Assembly: GCF_932526225.1 (NCBI RefSeq)
Contig: NC_064042.1
Location: 3,269,001-3,333,000 of the forward strand
DNA: 64,000 bases
DNA from: Nematostella vectensis
Taxonomy: Eukaryota > Cnidaria > Anthozoa > Actiniaria > Edwardsiidae
Reading direction: 5' to 3'
In this document: one piece after another, positions 1 through 12,102 of the stretch
Layout: each line of letters starts with the position of its first letter
How positions within the stretch are numbered: the stretch's first letter is position 1
The notes under the pieces: model-generated
Seen by the model: only the letters and a program-made list of their open reading frames with translations
Database searches by the model: none
Told to the model about the DNA's origin: nothing
Made by a program: the position numbers and the translations under genes

Positions 1-2503
1 ATAATTTAAACAAAGTGTACGGTTATTGTAAAACTTAATACCCTTACTGTAGCCTTTGATATACGCCTTTTCGTGAACACAGCAAGCCTGATCGTGGGAA
101 AATAAACTGAAGCATGTTCTTGAACAATAACCGATTAACGACTATTAGCGCGTGTAGATTGTCACGCAACGAGCCCTATCGCAAAAACTAGCACAGCAAG
201 GGAGGATTCTTGAAATGTGAGCAATTGAGTGGGTGGGATTATTTTGATTAAAATCAATATTTACGCAAGGTCCCGTTGAAGGTTATTTTTTCAACTGTTA
301 TCTATGAGCAATAATTGAGCAGCAATACCACATCGCCATTATCACCAACATTATAACAACAACATCATCCCAACCATTCATCCCACCAACAAAACAGTAG
401 AAGCAACATCATCATCATTATCATCATCACCAACATCATCTTATTAATAATAGAGAGGGATAATTTTTAAAAGTCTCGTTCAACCTCTTATTTCAAGATC
501 ATCTATATTTTTCTCTATACCGTTGACCAAAAAAAGCGATCACTTAGAACAATGGTTGCAGCACAATCCATGATGAGAAAATCGCCATCAACAACAGCTA
601 TTATCAACAAGAACAACAAAGTCAGTAAAGCAAACACCTAGAGCACCTATACACTCAATAATTCGCTCTTTTTAAATTATCCATTAGAACTCAGGGTTCG
701 ATTAAGATTGGGATAACGACAAAAAGACCAAATGGTATTGAAATACCATGGCAGATGTAATACATAAATTCTTAGCGTATTTTAGGTAATGCGGTTTCAA
801 GCTAGCGTATTTTGGATTTAAGCACGATTTTGTTCGATAGGTCATTATTTTTTAAATCAAAAGCGCCATCGAAAAATAAACAGCTTCTATTAATACTCAC
901 TCTTTGCGCGCGCCCGCGTGATCGCCTGGCCTGAGGGCCCAATCAGCATTATTTCTCACCTCCTACGGCGCGTCTACTCTTTAAACAAAAAATGAACACA
1001 TAAAAGCTTGGCGCCCAACTAGGTTCGTTTTGGTTTCTGCCAGCCAGAATAAATTTGTGTAAAATTCTAATTTTTCCCGCCTACAGCTTTGATGCTCTTT
1101 TGTATAACGTCTGCAATGACGTCACGTTTGAGGTTATTGTTTGTCAGTCGGCCATGGTGGGACTTCAAAGAGATTTCGTGCATTGTTTTCGCTGGATCGG
1201 TTTTTTTCACCTTTCGGAGCTGTTGACGGATCTTACCAGCGGAGAAACTGTCTTTACGGCAGTTAACAGGTTAAGTCTGAAGTTAACAAAATTTGTGGAC
1301 AATATTTGTGTCTCAACCTCCGCCTTCGAACCTTTTTTCACGTAGCATGACCCAAATAAATTTTACTGTCTTTTACGACAATATGAATACTTGATGTGCT
1401 ACTTTTCCAAACACTCTCTTTTATCCATATTATCTTATCCGTCGCGTGGAAGCCATATTTCTTCAAAAAAGATGCCCAGGGAGCACGCAGTCGTTTAAAA
1501 TTTTAATTCTTTTTGCTCGATACGTGGACCTTTCCACTTACATGCTTTCCAATCAAAGTAGTTCAATAGTTCAAGTCTTTGATTTGGAGAATGTGGAGAA
1601 GGGAGAGATGAGCAATACAAGGGCATACAACGAACCCCCCTTCCCGAAACACGTTAAAATGGCATTTCGTCGTTTGAATACGTTCTGAGTTGCTGGGAAA
1701 TATATCTGTTCCTTTTTTCCAGGAGGGACCATTCCCAGCCAGCATTGTTTAGGATTTTTTTTTCCCAGCCCGCAGTGCTTAGGCATTTTAACACATCAAT
1801 AATTGCCCGTATCAACGATTTTTTCCCCCAAGAAACTGCTTCAGCGCCCTAAAAATTATTCCCAGCACAACTAGTTCGACTCCACAAATTTGCCAGCAGA
1901 ACCATTCGGGACGATATTTATCCCAGCATCCGAGGGGTCTAACATCTTGCCAGCCAGCAAAAAAAAACGGGCTGTGGAACAGAAATTTTGCGGAACAGGT
2001 CCATTTTGTGCCCTTGATTATAGAACATTGAGGTTTGAAGGAATAAAATCAGGTGAAAATTAATATTTTTATAATAACATTTTAATTGTAGAGATTCGCC
2101 AATAATTTTCAATAAGCATGAACTGGTGCTGTGCACATAGTTGGAATGGACTCGATATATTTATTATTGGCTTTCATTATATTATAGTTAAATTTTGGGG
2201 AGAACTATCGAGAATTTTTAATAAACTTTTTAAAACTGGTGCTGTGTACGCAGCTGAAATAGACTCGATGTTATCTTATTATTGTTTTATATTTTGAACA
2301 CACCTTATAACTTCTTATAAAAAAAACTAATTGACTTTTGACCATGCAGTGAAACACATTAAATACTGAAATTTTTGCATCAAACAATGTTGTCTTGTAA
2401 TCATTAAATTAAAACAATAATACATTGGGCAACAAGACTTGCTGTGTAGTTAATAAAAAAGCCAAATAAAAATAAGATTTAACGAATAATATTAAATATT
2501 AAT
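1..2503. other. intergenic, degenerate repeats
   Basis: No convincing gene. A CAT/ATC-rich microsatellite lies at about 400-440. Positions 1690-1970 hold degenerate units beginning CCCAGCC. An imperfect 50-bp unit with the core ACTGGTGCTGTG occurs twice (about 2119-2176 and 2236-2285). The stretch at 1290-1490 shares blocks with 3900-4430 (for example GGACAATATTTG, CATGACCCAAAT and GAAAGCCAT-like motifs), so both are probably copies of one old dispersed repeat. The short ORFs here lack coding features. Confidence 0.6.
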
Positions 2504-2513
2504 TATATATAAA
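2504..2513 (+). promoter_or_regulatory. TATA box of the secreted-protein gene
   Basis: TATATATAAA sits 72 bp before the ATG at 2585, which would place transcription start about 45-50 bp before the ATG. It is the best core-promoter candidate for the single-exon gene that follows. AT-rich surroundings make a chance match possible. Confidence 0.5.
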
Positions 2514-2584
2514 CAGAGGCACGTGTAACATCTGCCCATTTTGAAAACAGTTAAGCAAGGCTCCAGAGCTAGAATACTTAAGCC

Positions 2585-3337
2585 ATGAACATGCCTGTAC
2601 CAAGAGCAAAGCGATGTTTGCGTGTTACCATCGTTTTAAATTTTCTCGTGCTTTCCTGTGCTGCTGCTGACGAAAGATTAGTTCGATGCGAAGACGTCAA
2701 GACAGGAGCTTTGCGAATTTTGTGCAGCGGACCGTGTAAGACTTTCTACTGTCCGTACATCGGACAGAGAAACGACGGCGACTCCATCTCTCATTACTGC
2801 TTCTGCGCCGAAAATGAAGACTTCCCCGGAACAGAGCACTACAGCATTGGTAAAAACGAGTTCAATTTTGCTGGTTGGAAAGAGATGGAAAATGTGAATA
2901 AACACTACGCAAAAAAATCAGACGAAGAAGATATTACATCGACAACTATTTTGCCTTCTCTTCCGATCTCGACAACAAGCGACGTCTCTTCCATCGAATC
3001 ACCCATTGAACCATCTACCTTCTCCCAAGGCCCTATTCAGACGTCGTCACTTGCAACAATCAGCGATAACATCGTCTGCACTGCTAAGCCTGGAGGAATC
3101 GAAAGCGATGAGTATTGCAAGAGGATGTGCAGTGCTGACGGAGTAACAAGTATGAAACATTGTTACTTGAGCGAGTGCGATTGCTCCATCCCTGGCATGG
3201 GGATGCCAGCGATATTCTGGGAAGCCGAGTGTACTACAAATGAGCAGGGGAAATCCCTAGGATACGATGATTCCTACTGCCAAGACCAATGCAAATATCA
3301 TGCGAAATACTTTTTTGGTATATGTGATTGTAAATAA
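2585..3337 (+). CDS. secreted cysteine-rich protein, CS-alpha/beta-like modules
   Basis: 250 residues in one exon, starting at a true ATG. Residues 12-28 form a hydrophobic signal peptide with likely cleavage after the Ala triplet before D29, so the product should be secreted. Three cysteine modules follow. Module 1 is C35-x11-C47-x3-C51-x4-C56-x15-C72-x-C74. Module 2 is C165-x12-C178-x3-C182-x10-C193-x4-C198-x-C200. Module 3 is C216-x15-C232-x3-C236-x10-C247-x-C249. A Ser/Thr/Pro-rich linker (about 117-160), possibly O-glycosylated, separates module 1 from the others. Module 2 has the spacing expected of cysteine-stabilised alpha/beta (defensin-type) peptides; module 3 lacks one cysteine. 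The family is not recognised, and antimicrobial, adhesive or venom-like roles are all only possibilities. A TATA box upstream and AATAAA at 3390 make it look like a complete transcription unit. That it is a gene is likely; its function is unknown. Confidence 0.75.
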   Translation: MNMPVPRAKRCLRVTIVLNFLVLSCAAADERLVRCEDVKTGALRILCSGPCKTFYCPYIGQRNDGDSISHYCFCAENEDFPGTEHYSIGKNEFNFAGWKEMENVNKHYAKKSDEEDITSTTILPSLPISTTSDVSSIESPIEPSTFSQGPIQTSSLATISDNIVCTAKPGGIESDEYCKRMCSADGVTSMKHCYLSECDCSIPGMGMPAIFWEAECTTNEQGKSLGYDDSYCQDQCKYHAKYFFGICDCK

Positions 3338-3389
3338 CGCAAAAGCTATTTTCAGAACTGCCCTAAATCATCTTGGTGTCCTTGCAAAG

Positions 3390-3395
3390 AATAAA
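3390..3395 (+). terminator. polyadenylation signal
   Basis: AATAAA 53 bp after the stop of the secreted-protein gene; further AATAAA-like hexamers follow at about 3460. Confidence 0.5.
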
Positions 3396-3399
3396 TAAG

Positions 3400-4769
3400 A
3401 TGACTGCCAACTAACAGCGAAGAGATTTAGTCTCTAGGGGGTTTAGAGTAAAAAAGTATAATAAAATACTGAAAGACTTTACAGCCTAAACACTTTTTTG
3501 TGAAAATTCCACGATATAGTGATATGTTCTTACAGGTTCTTACAAGGAGAAAAATAATGTTGAACAGTCTGAGATAAATTGAGGCGAAACAACCTCGAAA
3601 TTGTCAAGAAATTCAGAAATAGCAAGTGCCAAATCCCTCTAGGTGTTTAATATCAAGTCGGCCATCAAAAGTGGCCCCCTGCACTGCTGATGTTTATAAA
3701 TTATATAGCCAATAAGTGCTACAATGTATCTCAAAATAAATAATTTGTTGCAATTACTTATTTGTGAATAACTGTAGATATACCGTGTATAAATAAAGCC
3801 ATGTATATATGTACATATGTGTGTTTATTTTTTTTTTCTTTTTAAACGGGAGCTAACGAATTTTTAAGATTGTTTTCCTTGAGGATCAGGATTAACCAGA
3901 TTTATGGACAATATTTGAGACTCCATAATTTCGTCACATGACCCAAATCCCCCAATCACAATAAAATGCGTACTCAACGTCTTAGCCGCATAAACATGGG
4001 GGCATACACCTCTACCCCTTGGCGGCCAAAAAGTGGGCCATTTCTTATTAAAGCCAGTCGATCCGATTTGTGTGACGCGTGGTTTTGTAGGCTATGAAAA
4101 CCCCATGCAGATGAATTAAATCCGTTTGAATCATGCTGAAATTCAATCCATCCTACAATAAAATCGACTCGATTATATTTCTACGATATCAAACAATGCT
4201 GGGTAAGTTATATTTTTCAAAATGGTGGGAGTTCTAAACATTCAAAACAAAAACAAAACAACAGTGTCACGCAAGTCGGATTCACGGACTACAAGAAATC
4301 TTCAAATACTATACTTTTTCCATATGATACCTATGACTGAGTACCCCCGCTCCCTCCCCACTCTCTATCTTATCCATTGCGTGCGTGAAAGCCATCTCTA
4401 CAATGATGCCCATGAAGAGCACAGTTGGAAAAAATGATAGACTTACAAGACCATCCCAGTCTTCCCATGATGCATGGCCAAGAGCCTTGTTTTATCCACC
4501 AGATGCCTGGAACCATGTTGGACAACTATGGACAATGTAAAGTTTAGAGCCCCAAAAAATGACTTAAATTTAAAGGTCTTGGCTTATTCACACCATAAAA
4601 CCAAAATCTTGTCTAAAATTGCCATAACTTTTTTGGGGGCGGCTGCCCCATTCCTCCATTTTCTGCGGTCGCTGCTTACAATAAAGGAAAGTTAGAGTGG
4701 GATGAGCCTCAATTGGGTACCATTTTTTTATTTATTATAATTATATCATCACTAAATAAAATCTTATGC
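3400..4769. other. intergenic, dispersed repeat remnants
   Basis: No gene seen. Positions 3990-4060 and 4290-4340 share long blocks with 33285-33360 (CTTGGCGGCCAA, then CATTTCTTATTAAAG, then AATCTTCAAATAC and TTTTTCCATATGA), so the two loci carry copies of the same dispersed repeat. Positions 3900-3960 and 4310-4430 match 1290-1490 more weakly. Confidence 0.55.
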
Positions 4770-4775
4770 TTTATT
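4770..4775 (-). terminator. polyadenylation signal (minus)
   Basis: TTTATT on the plus strand reads AATAAA on the minus strand, about 180 bp after the stop of the minus-strand PTB gene. It is the nearest good hexamer. Confidence 0.45.
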
Positions 4776-4953
4776 TACCGAATTCAAACGAAAATATCGC
4801 AACCTCTCCTCAGCTGATGGAGATAAACGCTTTCTCTCACTTGGACTTTGCTGACAAAATGCCGGCTGACAAAGGTTCTTGAATCTGCAACCACTGCCTT
4901 TTGAGTGCCATCTGTACTTCTCTAACACTACCTCATATCTCAAGAACGCGAAT

Positions 4954-5484
4954 CTAGTCATTTGCCGAGTATGATCGTGACAGTGTCCGTTTTGGCTTAT
5001 TTTCCGAGTCCCCGATCTGTTCCAGATTTTCCATACTCTTTTGGTAATGCCTCGCTGTATACTCTGCCGAAGAGAACAGACTAAACATCGCCTCCCGGAG
5101 CTCCTTCGCCTTGGCGCCAGAACCACACATGAACACGTGACACTCCAGATCCGGGACCTCAACAATTCGCTTATACGTCATCAATACAAAATTAGGAAAA
5201 TGAGAATCGGTTACGCAATTGCTGATATTGCTAACCGCGAAAAACTGATCTCTTCCAGTTTTCACGCATTTAAGGGACACGCCTGCGTCCTTTACGCAAA
5301 GGAGCATTTTACGCGAGTGGTGAACTTTTGCGGCGTTTTTCTGGTGGATTTTCGTCAGCTTGTCGCGGTAGGCGGCGTCACTGTCGGTTTCGCTGACGTT
5401 TTCGCAGCCTACGTATTTCACGACGAACCTCGGGTGTACGGTAATGGGTACGCGCGCATGGTGAGACGGCAACATCGTGCGGAC
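4954..5484 (-). CDS. small PTB/PID-domain protein, last exon
   Basis: The exon begins after an acceptor (TTTATTTCAG on the minus strand, ending at 5485) and reads to a TAG at 4954-4956. The first ATG, at 5475, gives 173 residues, nearly the length of the second PTB protein at 12103 (175), so I favour that start with an intron in the 5' UTR. An upstream coding exon in phase 0 is not excluded. The protein shows PTB hallmarks: an opening strand FVVKYVGCE, a helix rich in charged residues, strands MLLCVKDAGVSLKC and FVLMTYKRI, then ECHVFMCG and a C-terminal helix with AKELREAMFSLF. After about residue 130 a basic, Ser-rich tail follows without a domain. PTB domains bind NPxY-type peptides in receptor tails and serve as adaptors. 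With no other domain visible it could be a soluble adaptor or competitor; the ligand is unknown. Confidence 0.7.
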   Translation of the reverse strand, partial: VRTMLPSHHARVPITVHPRFVVKYVGCENVSETDSDAAYRDKLTKIHQKNAAKVHHSRKMLLCVKDAGVSLKCVKTGRDQFFAVSNISNCVTDSHFPNFVLMTYKRIVEVPDLECHVFMCGSGAKAKELREAMFSLFSSAEYTARHYQKSMENLEQIGDSENKPKRTLSRSYSAND

Positions 5485-6171
5485 CTGAAATAAACGAATC
5501 AAATGGCTCTATTAGCCAAAGCCTAAAATGTTCACATAGCCTTTTGCATACCACAACACTAGCGGATCTAGGGGGAGGGTTTAGGGGCTTACATCCCCCT
5601 CTTGGGATGCCTTGGGGAAGTGTTATATGCAAGAAATACCATACAGTGTTTCCAGAGTTCTTGGAAGGACATATAATAATTCAGTATTTGCTTTTAGCGG
5701 CTAAACAACAACAATAAGCAACTTATTAATCGCTTGTCATAAATTCTTGAAGAATAAATAAGAAACAATTGCCTTATTTCCCCTTTGCATAACATATTTC
5801 AATCCTTTAAAAGGCTAAAGTACATTGAACTAAAGTCGACACAAATAATGCCTGTTTACAAATTCACGGACGAGCGATCCGTACATTTTGGGTCATTTTG
5901 CGAGTGAATTTGCCAAGCGCGGTGCACACTGGCGACAGAACAAGCATGTTTTGTCATTATGTCTATGTGTTATGTCGATGTTATGTCATAATGTCCATGT
6001 CTTATATTGATGTTATGTTGTTCTATCGCCGATGTACACACTTGAACATAAAGATCTTAACACAGCGCGCGCCTATGTCGCAAGTGCGTAACCCACATAA
6101 CCAAATTAGCTTGTTAATGTCAAATTTTCAGTAATTTACAGCAATAGTAGTCTTCTTACAAAATACAAGAT
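5485..6171. other. upstream region of the minus PTB gene
   Basis: This should hold the 5' intron and possibly the promoter of the minus-strand PTB gene; no first exon could be identified. Positions 5555-5615 contain GCGGATCTAGGGGG, resembling the terminal motif of the hAT-like elements found elsewhere in the window. Short ATGTC/TATGTCATTATGTC-type repeats occur at 5950-6020. Confidence 0.4.
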
Positions 6172-6350
6172 GGCGCCCGATCACCGACGGGAGAGTGTTT
6201 TCCGCGATGATAACCGAGTACCGGCGCCCGATCACCGACCGGAGAGGGTTTTCCGCGATGATAACCGAGTACCGGCGCCCGATCATCGAACGGAGAGGGT
6301 TTTCCGCGATGATAACACCGCGATGATAACACCGCGATGATAACACCGCC
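6172..6350. repeat. 51-bp minisatellite followed by 14-bp repeats
   Basis: Nearly three copies of a 51-bp GC-rich unit that begins GGCGCCCGATCA and contains CCGCGATGATAAC. The last unit is truncated and runs into three 14-bp copies of ACCGCGATGATAAC. Copies differ by only a few bases, so the array is young. The ORFs on the minus strand through it are products of the repeat, not genes. Confidence 0.9.
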
Positions 6351-9300
6351 TACAAGCAAGCTACAGCAATAGCAGTTTCTGTGCAGAACAAAATTTACGT
6401 GCATTCCTATATACAATTGAGTCAAGCTGTCGCTCAAATGAATCTAGCTCGTGTGACCTTAATAAATTCCGCTTTAAGAGAACAATTCACATCTACACAT
6501 ACTGAGATGTTCCGTGATGTCTAAATTACTCGTTTTCCCTCACGCCTCGCTGGGCCATATCATCGTTACACTATGTATGGAAAATGTTTACATTGCTGGA
6601 TTGTAAAAAAATGCAATTAATAAAGGCGTCTGTGAACAGAAAATCTGAATTGAAGAGAAATATGAAGTAATACTTCACAATAAATGGGGAGGAAAGTCTT
6701 TGCAGCTTTAAGATTGCTCAATCTTAAGAAAATTCTCAAGCTCAATTTTAAGCAAAAGCTCAAGCTTAATTTGCTTGAAAACCTCAGTACTTAACAAATC
6801 AATGAATAAACTTTGTGATGAACTGTGTGTAGCAGTACTTGTTAAAATCACAAAATTAACTCTATGGAGTGTAAAAGCACTACTTGTATAGTCTAAGTGT
6901 CATTTGTAAATAAAATGTCAGTTAATCTATCGTGAGTGTTGCACCATGAGAAAAAATTAAAAGTGTTGGAGTTTGGAGTATGGGTAACTTACTTGCAACA
7001 GCGGAGGTTTTGTCTTTGCATTAGCTGCAGTATGACTGAATGCTGCTTGTTCCCTCTTGTATTACATAGCAGGAAGCATATCATGCAGAACAATAACCCC
7101 CGCAGTCAAATTTCGTCCGCTTGGATGGACTAATGGGATCTATTGCGAATACTTATTGTTAACTGTTTCTGCGAATCTGGTTTTTGTTTGTTTCTACTTT
7201 ATTTTCCGCATGGAAATGGAAATTCAACGACAGCAAATTGGTATGGGTATTATTATCACCCTCAATTTCATGGGTGAAATTTCAGTCATTCCAGCATGAT
7301 AAATGATGACCCTTGGAGACTTGTTTCTAGTAAACTCCTAATTCAAATACATTTGCACTTTGATCTATAAGTCCTTACGCGCATTGCATTATGGATAACA
7401 TACACCAATATTTTATACTGGAGGCCAGTGCAAATGCCGAATAGCAAATGGGTGTTCTACAAGCAAAAATATGGGACAAAGTATATTTTTATTTCTTTCC
7501 TTGCTAAAATCACAACGGCAATGAAGATGGACTAGATAAACATTGCAATAACTAAGGCTTTATAAACATAAAATACTGTTCCTCCTCAAAATTGTAAATC
7601 ATGATGATATCATTATGTATATTTGTAATAATTTCATAATTTTCCGAGAGCCACATGTATATTATCTGTATTGATATTAGACTCGCAAAAAAGTCTTAAC
7701 TAAAAAAAATGTCTTAACTTCGCACCCCTCCTCTAGTTACTGTCCTCTCTTTATTCTTGCCAATAAATAAAAAAAAGCAACTGCCAGTCCCAGAACTGCC
7801 ATTTGCCATTTGCACGGAAGTTTTTTTGAAAAAAAGGTGCATATTATATACAGCGCTAAATGGAGTAGCTATTCAACAAGAGCAACAAAAACAAAGGGGT
7901 GAATGAACAACTGCGCACTAACTGAAAGCACGCTCACATGTTATATGAGGATTATTAAGAAAATCAAAGTAGGTAGAAGATTGCGTCATCTTAATTTAAA
8001 CTAAATTACATGATAACCTTACTTAATGTTTGGTGATCCAGTTGTCAAGCATAACACTATTCAAAGTGTCATGGCTTTTTCTACCCCCCCCCCCCCCCCC
8101 CCCACCTCGAACTTGTTGGAAATGGTTCAAAACACTCTAAAAAGTTAGCCTCGACTACACTATAAATCAAATCCAAGTTTGATATAAATGATGGATGATT
8201 CCTTGTTGTGAATAATCTAACTCCCTGCTGAGCCGCGTGTCTTGGTGTGCGCTTGTTGTGGCTTGTGCTCCCATCCATATAGAGATCGTCACGTCTCGTC
8301 CGAATAGAGTATTAGAGCATTCACTAAAATAAACTTTGTCTTTTGATCTTTTTTTAAATCTATAATCTAAATGATTACACCTTAGCCAAGCTTATTGTGT
8401 GATGAGGAGAGGGGCACCTTCCTCCACTCTGGGAAGGGGGGGGGGGGTGGGAGGGGGGTTGTGTTAGAAGACTTCAATGCTTCCTTGGCTTACAACCGAA
8501 GAAGGCAAAGCGTGCCAAGCATTGTTCGGAGAAAGAATGAGACATTGCAAACGCAAACACTCTAATTTGTTTTATTGTTTCTGCGTGTCTTTTCATGAGG
8601 GATCGGGATGGATCCTTGCTGATCTTATAAAACATCTACAAGTCGTTGCTGAAGTCTTTGGTTTCTCAGCGAGACTAGTGAATCTGTCATGGCGACGCAC
8701 TGCTCTTTTTTTTTGTAGAAAGAGCAATATTTAATTCCTAACAGCACCTGAAACATTTGTATTCACAATCCCTAAGCAATATAAATATGGATTCAGGGAA
8801 TTCCATGTCCACTAGTGACTGCTATCCGCCCAACAATATCAAACACTCGAAAATAGGGCGAACAATAATGGAAAAAATCTCGCGATTTTTTTAATTCGTT
8901 GGTGAATCGCGAAATGAAAGTCTCGCAAATACGAATAAGGAAAACTGTCTGAGAGCTGAGAGTGTAAATGAAGTAAGAAATCAAGAAGTAGGAAATAGCA
9001 ACTGTCAAAATCCATTAGAATCATTAATGATAAGCAGGGAGTAATTCACGTAAAAGAAGTATCTATTTAAAAGTGGGAATGGACTTTCGTCATTCGCTTA
9101 TCTTTCTCGACGACAGAGTTAATGTTCTTGTTTTTGCTGGGTCACATAGTTTTTCCAGAGCGTGTTATAGCCTTACAGACTCGGTTTTCAGATCAACCTG
9201 AGCTACTGGAAGGACTGGAAAAACACGTGTCTAAAACGGCGAAACAAGACGACTACCCCGACACAGATCACACACGTGATATGCTAATTTGTAATTAGAT

Positions 9301-12078
9301 CCATATATGGAAGTCCACAGGGATACCATGACAGAGCGCGAGCAGGAGCGTTTTTTTTTTCATCAAAAGTATTTTTTTACATATTCCGTTTTTTTTAGTG
9401 TTCTTGATATCCATTGCTAGTTACAATTGTCCTCGAATGCAAAGCATTGTACAAACAGCGCCAGGGTAGGGGGGCTACGTTTTCGCGCCTTTAACCCCTT
9501 TGATGGGTCAACCAAGAAAGCTACGCCAAACATTTTGGCCGAAGGTGACGCTGTTTTCAGGGAGCTTTGCTCAGCAGCAACAAAAACCGAGAAAAACACT
9601 TTCTTTCGCTCTAATTCATTAAACGAGAAACAAGCCTATTTTTCTTATCTTTCTACCTCTTTGCCCATTATTACAATAGCCCCTAGAAAGGGATCAAATG
9701 GTCTATTTATTGGCTATGAACGACAAGCCAAGGAAATGTTGGCGAGCTACTTTGCAGCATTTCTAAACATATACAGTACGAGCAACAACAAGCATTTGTC
9801 GGTTATTTTCGCCAGCTATCTTGGCGCTGTTATAAAAAAAGGATGTACATCAAATCCGGTTATAGTGTACATTCAAGAATTCATTCAAGAATCAGACTTT
9901 AACTGTGAATAGTTATTTTTGAATGTAAATAATAAACAGACTAAGGTGTGGTTGATTGACGACCTTAGAGGTCTTGCGCTGAGAGATCATTTTTATGGAA
10001 GTCAATTTTAAGATTTTGCCAAGTGTTTCTGGGTGAGACATAACGTATAACACACTGAATATGCTTAACACACTTAGTCTGTGTGATAAGTATGGCGCTG
10101 TAGACAAGAGAGCACGTTCAGAGGTTTATCTAATCACCTTGGCATTACGCGAAGGGTTCAGTGTTTGTGTCTGTAAGGAATAATGAACAAAATAATTTAA
10201 AAAAAAAACTAAAAAAAAATATTCGTAAAAGAGCTATAAGAAAAAAAAGTATTAAACTTGAAAATATTAAATAAAAACGATCGAATTGAAATTCAAAATA
10301 ACTGTAGAACTATAACGAAAAAATATTTACTTAAAACATTAAATGATAATAACCGTAAAACAACTATAAAGAAAACACATTTAGCTAAAACAATCATAAA
10401 TGAAATCTAAAAAGAAATAACAACTCAATTTTTGTTTCCAGCGCTTATTCAGGCACAGAAGTCCATCAAGGAAAAAATATGGAAAAAATATGGGGAAAAT
10501 ATTGTGTAATCTGATAGCACTAAAGTCAATTATTTCCTGTAACAGCTTGCAAAAGCTAAGAAAACTGATTTTCCAAGTAAAATCAAAATAAAATATCTTT
10601 TCAAGGGATAAAGGTTGTGTAATACATATCACTAGAAGTGCCCGCCTTCTTGGGAGAAGCTAAGAAACTGATTCCAAGTAAACTTCATAAAAAATTCAAG
10701 GCGCTTTCAATATCTTTCCCTTTTTTGGTCATTATTATATATCCACTTTTTCGTATAAAATCTCTGCCATATATATCTTCGTCTATATGTGAGACTTTTT
10801 ATCCATGGAAGACTTGTATTTTAATGCGAGGCGTAGAGGAAAAAGAACCCCGAGAAATTCACGCTGAAAGTGTTTACAAATTACCATTCGCTGGGCCCTA
10901 GAAAGCCCGCAAGCGCTTCCCTTTCATAGGGTCTTTATCTTTCGTAGAAGTGCAAGAAAATGTGTTTTTAAAAGAAAGGTTTTACTGTATGGTTTTCTTA
11001 TGATTTTCAAATAAGTCAATGTGGAAAAAGACTTAGAAATGGTAAAAAACAAAACAAAATAATAATAAACATATGGTTGGGGGTCGTTGTTTTACATTTT
11101 TCCCATAGCAGCTGCATGTAGTGTTTTCCCTGAATCGGCAATAAATCTTGTTAATTATTCGCAGACTGCTATTTTTGCTTTTGGCATTTTATAGCTTTTA
11201 CTTAGATAAAAACATAAACAACAAATTACGAACAAAAAGCATTGTTGACAGATAGTTTTGTTTAAGCGAATTCAATTATAAACTTCTTACTTGCGAAAAT
11301 GTACCGCATAAAAAATAAATTCACTTTTCTGAATCAAACATATTCGGATTCTGTTTTTTTTCCGAATTAATCAAATTATCATTTAGTACGTCTCTTCCCA
11401 TTAGACAAATTACACACACAAGTGTATAAAACAGACGCAACAAAAACAACGCCTTTTATGAGCAAATTCAATTACTTGAAAGTAGGTAATTAAACCCGGG
11501 CAAATCTCGAACTAAATACATGTAATAGATGAAAAGTCTTTGTTATTCATTTTAAACGTCGTGAAGGCTTGATGCTCATGCTGATATTATAGCTTTTATA
11601 TTCCGCCTTCAGGGCGAGAAGTCTGATATACAAGGTCATGTTTTCGCCTGTGACTCATAAAACTCCTTTCAATCCACCCAAATAACAATTAGAATGTTGG
11701 AACTGGCCGGAAGAGGTTGATGTGAAATCTCCAATCTACGTAAAGCTATTCGACATCTCGAATGTTTTCACACGGCCTTCGAGGTGAGCGATTACTCGGC
11801 AGGTAATCAAATGTCTTTAGAACGTTCTGGTGAATGCCCCTGTTGTCAGAATACGTCTTTGAACCGAGTGATCGCGCTTCACTGATCAGTCGGCTTTGCA
11901 TGACAATTCGCGAACTCCCAAGCGGTTTAGCGAATGCTATTCAAGATTTGTTCAGCCTAGCGAGACATTATCACAACCAGAGCTTCACAAACTAAGTACC
12001 TCAACACGCAGCTATAAACGTTTTACGGTCAAGAACCCCTTTTTTCTGGCCACGTCCATTAAGGAAGTATTTTTCTAG
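6351..12078. other. gene-poor DNA between divergent PTB genes
   Basis: No gene could be supported. It includes homopolymer tracts (C at about 8083-8103, G at about 8438-8459) and AT-rich, poly-A-rich DNA at 10190-10420. An open frame at 9427-9912 (+) has no ATG near its start and no recognisable domain; its GC-richer first 180 bp may derive from a dispersed repeat. The GC-richer stretch 11560-11900 ahead of the plus-strand PTB gene is a plausible promoter/5' exon region. Confidence 0.5.
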
Positions 12079-12102
12079 ACCTTAGGTGAAGACCTACTCA
12101 TT

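Noticed and set aside
1860-1885. GTTCGACTCC resembling a tRNA B box
   Set aside because: No matching A box or foldable acceptor stem was found at the right distance; no tRNA was found anywhere in the window.
6128-6437. Repeat-containing minus-strand ORFs
   Set aside because: The 51-bp unit is a multiple of three, so frames stay open. No start context or domain supports a gene.
9427-9912. 161-codon plus-strand frame
   Set aside because: Begins at TTG with no nearby ATG, and an overlapping minus-strand frame is also open over its GC-rich part. More likely repeat-derived than a gene.
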